The position numbers were made by a program, and so were the translations under genes. 24,232 nucleotides of DNA from the IMG/VR virus record IMGVR_UViG_3300031857_001352, positions 1-24,232 of that record, one strand, 5' to 3'. Positions 13,386 through 18,826 of this stretch are shown piece by piece; position 1 is the stretch's first letter; every line of letters starts with the position of its first letter. This DNA is from a virus. The notes beneath the pieces are model-generated. The model was not told the DNA's origin. It made no database searches and saw nothing but the letters and a program-made list of their open reading frames with translations.

Positions 13386-13421
13386 TATTGCACTTGCGTA
13401 CCAAAACAATATCTATAAAAT

Positions 13422-13613
13422 ATGAAACCAATTGAATTACAACTAACTTACAAAAAGGTGTTAAGTTTCACCGAAACTCAAAAAAAGGCACTCAAAAAAC
13501 TTGAGGATTATAATGTTAATGTTAACGAGTTTATCCGTAGTGCAATACGAGAAAAACTGGCAAGGGAATGGAAAGGAATAAAAGAAAGAAAGGACAATAA
13601 GTGTCCATTTTAA
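13422..13613 (+). CDS. Ribbon-helix-helix-like DNA-binding protein
   Basis: 63 residues. The order is a strand (ELQLTYKKVLSF), helix A (TETQKKALKKLEDYN), a turn (VNVNE) and helix B (FIRSAIREKLAREWKG), the arrangement of RHH regulators of the Arc/CopG type. It lies directly downstream of the cassette array and before the DnaA-like gene, so it may regulate the replication genes. The charged tail ends in NKCPF. The family is inferred from predicted secondary structure and the FIRSAIREKL pattern. Confidence 0.6.
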   Translation: MKPIELQLTYKKVLSFTETQKKALKKLEDYNVNVNEFIRSAIREKLAREWKGIKERKDNKCPF

Positions 13614-13638
13614 TATAAACAATCTAAAAACAAAAAAA

Positions 13639-14211
13639 ATGCAAAAAGCAGGAAGAAAACTAAAACAAAAACACGAGTACAACATTATTGACAGCGAGGT
13701 GAGGCAATACATAGACTACCTCTGCGACACGATAGGAACTGATTTTGATACGATATTCGCAAACAAGAGCAGACTTCGCCACATAGTGATGAAAAGAGAA
13801 GTGGTGGGCTATTTAGCTTATCTTAAATACAAACAAATCATTTCCTTAGATTTATTTGGTGAATTGATAGGAAAAGACCACTCCACGATTATTTATTATG
13901 GCAAAATGTATGAGAAGGCAATGCAGGGATATTTGCCTGATAACAAAGCGTTGATAGATGCCTTAGCGGTTGCCTTTGAGCATAACTTTGAAGGAAGTAA
14001 AGTAAAATATGGCTACAAGGGATTTATTATACATAAAACATTACTGAGCGAATACTATATCACAACAGATTCAGGGCAAAGATTGCCATTTATTACCAGT
14101 CAATGTGCCGATGCAGAAACATTCATTAATGGAATAGTGTATTGGAAGGAACGATTGGAAAAGTCCACATTTGACAACGAGCCATTTGAAAGTATAGAGG
14201 CAAATGTTTAG
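13639..14211 (+). CDS. DnaA domain IV-like (DnaA C-terminal) protein
   Basis: 190 residues. Residues about 52-90 match the DnaA DNA-binding domain: an REVVGYLAYLKYKQIISLDL helix pair leading into FGELIGKDHSTIIYYGKMYE. GKDHSTIIYY (78-87) is a close match to the DnaA signature GRDHSTVxHA, which contacts the DnaA box. There is no AAA+ ATPase domain, so it is the DNA-reading part alone, with an unrelated 90-residue C-terminus. Such proteins occur in Bacteroidota phages and prophages. It could bind the phage origin, recruit the host initiator or block host initiation. Start ATG 13639 follows an A-rich leader. Confidence 0.75.
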   Translation: MQKAGRKLKQKHEYNIIDSEVRQYIDYLCDTIGTDFDTIFANKSRLRHIVMKREVVGYLAYLKYKQIISLDLFGELIGKDHSTIIYYGKMYEKAMQGYLPDNKALIDALAVAFEHNFEGSKVKYGYKGFIIHKTLLSEYYITTDSGQRLPFITSQCADAETFINGIVYWKERLEKSTFDNEPFESIEANV

Positions 14212-14220
14212 ATTTGCTCA

Positions 14221-14499
14221 ATGAAAGCTAAGAAGCCTATTCGCAAAGTATCTTTAAAACGTGCTGCAGAAAATCGGATCTACTCAAAAAAAAGATTAGA
14301 TTTTTTATCTTTACCGGGTAATCAAATTTGTCCTATAACTGGCGAACAAACAACAGAGGTTCATCATAAAAAGGGAAGGTGTGGCAAATTATTTTTAGAT
14401 GAAACGTATTGGTTGGCAGTAAGCAGAAAAGGCCATCAATGGATTGAATTAAATCCAAACGAAGCAAAGCAATTAGGTTATTCATTAAACAGATTATGA
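14221..14499 (+). CDS. HNH-like putative nuclease
   Basis: 92 residues. A CPITGE turn (37-42) precedes VHHKKGRCG (47-55) and a C-terminal AVSRKGHQWIELNP segment. These fit a small HNH (His-Me finger) nuclease with a partial zinc site (one CxxxG turn instead of two CxxC pairs). Proteins with this VHHKKGR...LFLD..YW.AVSR.GHQWIE.NP pattern are frequent in Bacteroidota phages beside RusA-like genes. The basic N-terminus (KAKKPIRKVSLKRA) suits DNA binding. The next gene overlaps it by 4 bp (ATGA). Whether it cleaves DNA is not established. Confidence 0.65.
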   Translation: MKAKKPIRKVSLKRAAENRIYSKKRLDFLSLPGNQICPITGEQTTEVHHKKGRCGKLFLDETYWLAVSRKGHQWIELNPNEAKQLGYSLNRL

Positions 14500-14813
14500 T
14501 TAAGTTGGAAATTAAACCACTATCAGTTAATGAAGCGTGGCAAGGCAAAAGATTTAAGACACCTAAATATAATAAATATGAAAAGGATTGCTTATTTCTT
14601 TTGCCTAACATAGTTATTCCATCGCCACCTTATAAGCTATTTATTGAGGTAGGATTTAGCAACTCAGCAAGTGATATTGATAATATTTGCAAACCATTTA
14701 TTGACATTTTGCAAAAGAAATATTTTATAAATGACAAAGATATTATTGAGTTAAATGTCAAGAAATATATAGTAAAAAAAGGTAGCGAATATATTTCTTT
14801 TAAAATTAATTAG
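14496..14813 (+). CDS. rusA: RusA-like Holliday junction resolvase
   Basis: 105 residues, close to the family size (about 120). It resolves four-way DNA junctions made during recombination and replication. Family marks: an N-terminal PLSVNEAWQGKRFKTPKY (residues about 8-25), then the acidic centre SDIDNICKPFIDILQK (about 59-74) and YFINDKDIIELNVKKY. The D-x-DN-x-x-K...D...D-x-x-I pattern supplies the catalytic acidic residues. It fits with the HNH, ERF and NinB-like genes in a recombination module. Confidence 0.85.
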   Translation: MIKLEIKPLSVNEAWQGKRFKTPKYNKYEKDCLFLLPNIVIPSPPYKLFIEVGFSNSASDIDNICKPFIDILQKKYFINDKDIIELNVKKYIVKKGSEYISFKIN

Positions 14814-14846
14814 CTTGATTTACAAATAGTTAAAAAATAATATTAG

Positions 14847-14873
14847 ATATATTAATATATTTTTATATTTTTG
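14847..14873 (+). promoter_or_regulatory. Promoter with 14-bp AT palindrome
   Basis: TATTTTTG (14866-14873) matches the TAnnTTTG element. A perfect 14-bp palindrome ATATATTAATATAT lies at 14847-14860, nearly identical to the one at 9768-9780. No TTG -33 element is present, so the promoter may need an activator that binds the palindrome. Confidence 0.5.
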
Positions 14874-14897
14874 CATCCAACAATTTAAAAAAACAAT

Positions 14898-15041
14898 ATG
14901 AAAACACTAATGAATTTTATCCTGTTGCTTGGGATATACATAACAGCAACACTTGTGTATGATGGCGAGATAATTTGTCTGCCATTATTAGTTGCACTAA
15001 CATCAATCTTATTCATCATTAATCAAAAACAAAAAGTATGA
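14898..15041 (+). CDS. Small membrane protein, 47 residues
   Basis: ATG at 14898, 24 bases after the -7 element; the TGA overlaps the next ATG (ATGA at 15038-15041). The product has two hydrophobic helices, about 5-20 (MNFILLLGIYITATLV) and 25-42 (IICLPLLVALTSILFIIN), and a short basic tail. It is the first gene after a promoter. No family is recognised; small early membrane proteins sometimes affect host membranes or exclude other phages, but nothing here proves it. Confidence 0.55.
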   Translation: MKTLMNFILLLGIYITATLVYDGEIICLPLLVALTSILFIINQKQKV

Positions 15042-15373
15042 CAATTCAAGAAATCCAAAAAGTACAGGCATTAGCAATAACTGCTATTTCAGAAATTAAT
15101 TGGCGAGAAAACAATGGTTGGCCAAGTGATTATCAATCTATCGAATCAACTCAATATCTTGATGGCTCAATCGTGATTGAGTATGTAACAAGAGTTGATA
15201 TAGAACACGAGAAGCACGGAAATGGCTCACCTCTAACGATGGTAACTGACTTTTACAACATTAATGTTCCATTGACTAAGTCAGGCAATGTAAACTTTAA
15301 AGAGTTGTATGACCTTGTAGAAACTGCAATGGAGATTATCAGAGAAGTAGAAATTACAGAACGAATAGTATAA
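15038..15373 (+). CDS. Hypothetical 111-residue protein
   Basis: Helix at the start (IQEIQKVQALAITAISEIN), then a beta-rich middle (SIVIEYVTRVDIEHEKHG, LTMVTDFYNINVPL) and a C-terminal helix (FKELYDLVETAMEIIREVE). No known domain is recognised. It overlaps the small membrane protein upstream by 4 bp and sits in the recombination operon. Confidence 0.6.
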   Translation: MTIQEIQKVQALAITAISEINWRENNGWPSDYQSIESTQYLDGSIVIEYVTRVDIEHEKHGNGSPLTMVTDFYNINVPLTKSGNVNFKELYDLVETAMEIIREVEITERIV

Positions 15374-15398
15374 TTATAAACCCAAAAAAACAATCAAA

Positions 15399-15650
15399 AT
15401 GGAAAACTTAACAGAAATGCAAACAACAATCAGATTACCATTCCAAGTGAATGAAGAAGCCTTTTACATTAAGGATAATCAAATTAGAAAAGGTATTATT
15501 TGGCGTGTAGATGCCGAGATAACCGAAACATCTCATAGATTTATGCTGTGGTTTAAAAAAGAGGATAAAACAAATGATTTGATTAATTTAGAATTGGTTT
15601 TTACCACCAAAGAACAAGCTATTGACTACGTTACATCAACAATTAAATAA
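15399..15650 (+). CDS. Hypothetical 83-residue protein
   Basis: Beta-rich core (FQVNEEAFYIKDNQIRKGII, RFMLWFKKED) and a C-terminal AIDYVTSTI helix. The layout recalls small SH3-like phage proteins that read 'ampl-x-Y-xx-G-x-I-xx-I'. No function can be assigned. Its leader CAATCAAAATGG and tight spacing to the DUF3127 gene (8 bases) place it in the same transcript. Confidence 0.55.
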   Translation: MENLTEMQTTIRLPFQVNEEAFYIKDNQIRKGIIWRVDAEITETSHRFMLWFKKEDKTNDLINLELVFTTKEQAIDYVTSTIK

Positions 15651-15658
15651 ATAACAAA

Positions 15659-15910
15659 ATGGAATTAAAAGGAATCATTGTAAAAATCGGAGATATAGAA
15701 ACTATCTCCGAAAAATTCTCTAAGAGAGAAATCGTAATCGAAACACCGGGTGATTATCCTCAAAAGATAAGTTGCCAAGTATCTAACAAGACCATTGGCT
15801 TATTCGATGGCAAAGCAGAGGGCCAAGAGGTAACTTGCTCAATCAACATTAAAGGCCGAGAACATCAAGGCAAGTTTTACAACACTATCGAAATTTGGAA
15901 AGTAATCTAA
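15659..15910 (+). CDS. DUF3127 protein, OB-fold ssDNA-binding-like
   Basis: 83 residues. Family pattern: MELKGIIVKIGDIETISEKF, SKREIVIETPGDYPQ, an ISCQVSNKT strand and a final CSINIKGREH...TIEIWKV. DUF3127 proteins are small OB-fold proteins almost confined to Bacteroidota and their phages, and are usually regarded as single-stranded DNA-binding-like. Here it lies just before the ERF annealing protein gene. SSB and annealase are a natural pair in phage recombination. Confidence 0.8.
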   Translation: MELKGIIVKIGDIETISEKFSKREIVIETPGDYPQKISCQVSNKTIGLFDGKAEGQEVTCSINIKGREHQGKFYNTIEIWKVI

Positions 15911-15924
15911 AAACAAAAACAACT

Positions 15925-16458
15925 ATGAAACTAATTGCAACTGCTTTATTGAAGGCTCAAAAAGAAATGGGAACAGCTAAAAAAGATGCTAAAAATCCAT
16001 TTTTTAACAAAAACTACGCTGACCTTAACTCTATCCGGGAAGCGTGTATGCCACACCTAAATAACAATGGTATTGTGGTACTTCAGCCAACTGCCTTTAT
16101 TGATGGCAAAAACTTCATTAAAACAATCCTTTTGCACGAAAGCGGAGAAAGTATCGAAGCACTAACAGAAATCATTTACAGCAAACAAAACGATGCTCAA
16201 TCGCAAGGATCAGGAATAACTTATGCAAGGAGATACGGACTTCAATCATTGGTGAATGTTGGAGCAGAAGATGACGATGGTAACAAGGCAAGTAATCCAA
16301 CACCGCAACCGGCACAAGCTGAAAAACCTTGGCTAAATAAAGATAGTGAGCAATTTGCAAAGGCAAAGGAATGGTTGCAAGGTGATGGCACAATTGATAA
16401 AATCAAAGCCAAATATCGTTTATCAAAAGAAGTAGAAACGCTTTTAACAACATTATAA
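15925..16458 (+). CDS. erf: ERF-family single-strand annealing protein
   Basis: 177 residues from ATG 15925; an in-frame TTG at 15895 lies inside the upstream gene and is not needed. ERF signatures: LIATALLKAQKEMGTAKKDA, then NPFFNKNYADLNSIREACMP, then an NNNGIVVLQP strand, LLHESGESIE and a SGITYARRYGLQSLVNVGAE segment followed by an acidic DDDGN. The C-terminus has a Pro/Ala linker and a helical AKEWLQGDGTIDKIKAKYRL tail similar to that seen in ERF and other phage annealases. It anneals complementary ssDNA in phage recombination. Confidence 0.88.
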   Translation: MKLIATALLKAQKEMGTAKKDAKNPFFNKNYADLNSIREACMPHLNNNGIVVLQPTAFIDGKNFIKTILLHESGESIEALTEIIYSKQNDAQSQGSGITYARRYGLQSLVNVGAEDDDGNKASNPTPQPAQAEKPWLNKDSEQFAKAKEWLQGDGTIDKIKAKYRLSKEVETLLTTL

Positions 16459-16459
16459 T

Positions 16460-16957
16460 ATGAGCAATCTTAATATATTTCAGATAGAACAAGAGTATCT
16501 TAATTTAGCTAATAAATTAATCGAATCGGGGGGAGAATGTTCCCCCGAACTCGAACTGCAACTAACAATCAATCAAGACCAACTTGAACAAAAGGCAAGG
16601 GGTTACGGATTTGTTGTCAAGCAAATGGAATCCGACATATCAATAATTGATGCCGAAATTAAGCGATTGGGCGAGTTAAAAAAGTCAAGGCAGAAAACCA
16701 TTGACAGATTAGAAACAACGGTCAGTAATGCAATGCAATTGTATCAGATTGAGAAATTAGAAACTCCAACCTTAAAGATTAGCTTCCGCAAATCAGAAAG
16801 TATTGAAATTGACAATGAGGCCGAAATTCCTGCACAATTTCTAAAGGAGAAAATTACTTACACAATAGACAAGGTAGCAATTAAGGAAGCCATCAAGAAA
16901 GGGGAAGTAGTTATTGGTGCAAGATTGCAGCAAAACAAAAACATCCAAATTAAGTAA
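16460..16957 (+). CDS. Siphovirus Gp157-like protein
   Basis: 165 residues. It is a helical protein with a long central coiled coil (residues about 45-95: RGYGFVVKQMESDISIIDAE, then IKRLGELKKSRQKTIDRLE) followed by a beta-hairpin domain with FRKSESIEIDNEAEIPAQF and a KEAIKKGEVVIGARL segment ending in strands. This is the Sipho_Gp157 layout (R-K-S-x-x-V-x-I/V...I-P-x-x-x, K...I-K-x-G-E-x-V-x-G). The family is widespread next to phage recombination genes; the role is not well defined, though a Streptococcus phage member was linked to phage resistance. It overlaps the next gene by 1 base. Confidence 0.82.
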   Translation: MSNLNIFQIEQEYLNLANKLIESGGECSPELELQLTINQDQLEQKARGYGFVVKQMESDISIIDAEIKRLGELKKSRQKTIDRLETTVSNAMQLYQIEKLETPTLKISFRKSESIEIDNEAEIPAQFLKEKITYTIDKVAIKEAIKKGEVVIGARLQQNKNIQIK

Positions 16958-17451
16958 TGAAAGCAACATTTTTCAGCACCGTTAAGGATGGCAAGTTGCA
17001 GAAAAACACAACTCAAAATATCCTCCAAGAATTAAAACACTTGGAGGGTAAAAGAGTAGTTATCACAATTGAAAAGCAAAAGAGTTCAAGAAGCCTTGAG
17101 CAGAATAAACTCTATTGGGTTTACATCACGATTTTAGCCAAAGAATTAGGCCATAACAAGGATGAAATGCACGAGTTGGTAAAATATAAGTTTCTTAAAT
17201 TAAAACGCTTTATATCGCTTGTAAATGGAAAGTCTGTAATCTTAGCTTTGGAGGATGGAATCTATGTTGATGTAAATACCGGCGAAATTTACGACATTGA
17301 AAAAGTTGAACCTTATGAGAAGATTGGATCAACAACCACCTTAACAAAATCAGAATTTATTTATTTTGTAGATAACCTAATTACTTGGGCCAAAGACTTT
17401 CTTGGAATTACTTTGCCATCACCAGAAGAACAACAAACAATTAATTATTAA
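16957..17451 (+). CDS. NinB-like recombination protein
   Basis: 164 residues. The core RSLEQNKLYWVYITILAKEL (residues about 45-64) is the NinB / phage recombination pattern 'RS-x-x-QN-x-x-YW', followed by a MHELVKYKFLKLK helix. The C-terminal STTTLTKSEFIYFVDNLITW resembles the tail of these proteins (STT-L...F...I). NinB binds ssDNA and works in the lambda Orf recombination pathway. The neighbours Gp157-like, ERF and RusA support a recombination role. Confidence 0.7.
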   Translation: MKATFFSTVKDGKLQKNTTQNILQELKHLEGKRVVITIEKQKSSRSLEQNKLYWVYITILAKELGHNKDEMHELVKYKFLKLKRFISLVNGKSVILALEDGIYVDVNTGEIYDIEKVEPYEKIGSTTTLTKSEFIYFVDNLITWAKDFLGITLPSPEEQQTINY

Positions 17452-17453
17452 TT

Positions 17454-17744
17454 ATGGAAACCTACCCACAAAAATTTATTGAGTATCATGCCAAATATCC
17501 AAAGGTTTATGCTTTTTACAAAGAAGTAATTGCTCAGCTAATCAATCGAGGATTTAAAAAATATTCAAGCGATGGAGTTCTGCACATTGTGAGGTTCACA
17601 AAGCACGATGAAATCAAAAAGGATGGATTCAAGGTCAACAACAACTACACTCCTTACTATGCGAGGTTATACGAGGCTGAACATCCTGAGTTAAAGGGGT
17701 TTTTTGCGATGAGAAAAACAAAAGTAATTAAGTTTGCAGATTAA
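17454..17744 (+). CDS. Conserved phage protein, unknown function
   Basis: 96 residues. The pattern F-x-x-YHAKYPKVYAFYKEV, then LINRGFKKYSSDGVLHIVRF, FKVNNNYTPYYARLYE and a FFAMRKTKV end is recognisable as a conserved hypothetical protein of many phages ('NP-x-VY...G-x-x-x-YS...IR...K-INNN-x-x-x-YAR'). No function is known. It ends the transcript before a short non-coding gap (17745-17861). Confidence 0.7.
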   Translation: METYPQKFIEYHAKYPKVYAFYKEVIAQLINRGFKKYSSDGVLHIVRFTKHDEIKKDGFKVNNNYTPYYARLYEAEHPELKGFFAMRKTKVIKFAD

Positions 17745-17764
17745 AAAAATAATCCGTAATCTTG
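17733..17764 (+). promoter_or_regulatory. Probable promoter before the DUF3820 gene
   Basis: TTTG at 17733-17736, a 20-bp spacer, then TAATCTTG at 17757-17764 (one mismatch to TAnnTTTG). It is followed by a ~90-base leader before the ATG at 17862. Confidence 0.45.
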
Positions 17765-17778
17765 CAAAATGGTTTTGT

Positions 17779-17836
17779 GTAGGAGCAGAATCAGTAAAGA
17801 AATTTAACGAAATAGCGATTAAGTGAAGTCTCCTAC
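17779..17836 (+). promoter_or_regulatory. Leader inverted repeat GTAGGAG/CTCCTAC
   Basis: Seven-base arms GTAGGAG (17779-17785) and CTCCTAC (17830-17836) enclose 44 bases. The structure would form in the leader RNA downstream of the promoter at 17733-17764 and ends 25 bases before the ATG. Possible translational control element or small RNA; not a tRNA. Confidence 0.35.
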
Positions 17837-17861
17837 CTTCATTTAGTCGCATTTATTTTTT

Positions 17862-18146
17862 ATGGAAAAAATATTTTGCCGAACTTGTGGATTTACTGAT
17901 AAATACTCCACAGAAATGAAAGGCACACAAAAGGTTGCTACCTGCAATATGTGTGGCAATTTTATCAAAAACATTGCTTATCAACCAGCTAAATTTTATT
18001 TTGGAAAGTACAAAGGAATGGAAATTTCCGAGTGTATGGATTTGGAATATTTGAAGTGGTTTGCTGAAAATACAAATCCAAAGGCAAACATCAAGTATGC
18101 TTGTTACTTGCAAATATCTAAAATTAACTCAATAGAAAAACTTTAG
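17862..18146 (+). CDS. Zinc-ribbon plus DUF3820-like protein
   Basis: 94 residues. The N-terminal half has two CxxC pairs (C6/C9 and C28/C31), a likely zinc ribbon. The C-terminal half, FYFGKYKGMEISECMDLEYLKWFAEN, is DUF3820-like (FGKYKG...I-x-x-x-D-x-x-YL-x-W), a module seen at the end of exonuclease X and in many stand-alone phage proteins; it is thought to bind nucleic acid. The fusion of the two suggests a small nucleic-acid-binding protein of the replication module. It precedes the initiator-like gene by 2 bases. Confidence 0.72.
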   Translation: MEKIFCRTCGFTDKYSTEMKGTQKVATCNMCGNFIKNIAYQPAKFYFGKYKGMEISECMDLEYLKWFAENTNPKANIKYACYLQISKINSIEKL

Positions 18147-18148
18147 AT

Positions 18149-18823
18149 ATGGCTGAGAACAAAAAATCATTTATTTTGTATGCTGACCTAATAAAAAGCA
18201 TTGACCATTTGACCAATGAAGAAAAAGGAATTTTATTTAATCATTTGTTGGAATACGTTAATGACAAAAACCCAATTTTAGAAGATAGGTTGATTTTGAC
18301 CGCTTGGAAACCTATTGAACAACAACTTAAAAGGGATTTAAAAGATTGGGAGATAACAATAGGAAAGCGTAGTGAAGCAGGAAAAGCAAGTGCAGAAGCT
18401 AAAAAGTTGGCTAAACTAATTCAACAAACTTCAACAAAATCAACAAGTGTTGAAAGTGTTCAACACACCTCAACAAAATCAACTGATAATGTTAATGTTA
18501 ATGTTAATGTTAATGTAATAAATAATAAAGAGGTTCTTTTTAATAGATTTTGGGAATTGTATTCAAAAAAAATAGGAAGGAAGGATTGTTTAAATAAATT
18601 TATGAAGTTAAGCATTAACGATATGGAAAAAATAATTCAATCCGTTCCAAAATATGTTTTATCAACTCCCGATGAAAAATTTAGAAAAAACCCTGAAACT
18701 TATTTGAATGGCAGACATTGGGAAGATGAAATTGAATTAACATCTACCCCTGCACCAAAAAAACAAGGTTTTGAATATCCACCATTACCATCACCACCAG
18801 TAGACTTCACTTTAGGAAATTAG
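18149..18823 (+). CDS. DUF6291-type replication initiator-like protein
   Basis: 224 residues. The N-terminal domain (residues 1-75: KKSFILYADLIKSIDHLTNE, GILFNHLLEYVNDKNP, KPIEQQLKRDLKDWE) is the DUF6291-type start found in many phages. A basic linker, a Ser/Thr/Gln-rich repeat (TSTKST twice) and a (Asn-Val)5 stretch follow (about 91-123). The C-terminal part (RFWELYSKKIGRKDCLNKF, IIQSVPKYVLS, KNPETYLNGRHWEDE) resembles replisome-organiser and helicase-loader tails. By position, directly before the primase-helicase, it is the probable origin-binding initiator. The middle of the gene contains iteron-like DNA repeats (see 18420-18517), as in lambda O. Confidence 0.65.
   Translation: MAENKKSFILYADLIKSIDHLTNEEKGILFNHLLEYVNDKNPILEDRLILTAWKPIEQQLKRDLKDWEITIGKRSEAGKASAEAKKLAKLIQQTSTKSTSVESVQHTSTKSTDNVNVNVNVNVINNKEVLFNRFWELYSKKIGRKDCLNKFMKLSINDMEKIIQSVPKYVLSTPDEKFRKNPETYLNGRHWEDEIELTSTPAPKKQGFEYPPLPSPPVDFTLGN
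18420..18517 (+). other. Iteron-like cluster, putative replication origin inside the gene
   Basis: TCAACAAA occurs at 18421, 18431 and 18470; the last two extend to identical TCAACAAAATCAAC (18431-18444 and 18470-18483). Between them is an 8-bp inverted repeat GTGTTGAA (18447-18454) / TTCAACAC (18459-18466) containing the same TTGA/TCAA core in opposite orientation. Directly after come four AATGTT units plus AATGTA (18488-18517) and a very AT-rich stretch. Repeats plus an AT-rich region within an initiator gene is the plan of the lambda-type origin. Function is inferred. Confidence 0.45.
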
Positions 18824-18826
18824 ACT

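Noticed and set aside
13460-13466. GTTAAGT as a right core for a fourth attC-like site
   Set aside because: It matches GTTRRRY, but no stem arms or loop connect it to the left core at 13379-13385, and it lies inside the RHH gene where the sequence is explained by coding.
17734-17826. 30-residue open frame from a TTG start
   Set aside because: It overlaps the promoter and has no ATG or conserved family. It is mentioned only as an alternative reading of the leader.
17779-17836. tRNA-like element with a 7-bp 'acceptor stem'
   Set aside because: The span is only 58 nt, with no T-loop TTCRA sequence, no D-arm and no anticodon arm. It is better read as a simple inverted repeat in a leader.
18488-18517. 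Phase-variable microsatellite
   Set aside because: The repeat unit is six bases and in frame, so copy changes would not switch the gene on or off; treated as part of the origin-like cluster.
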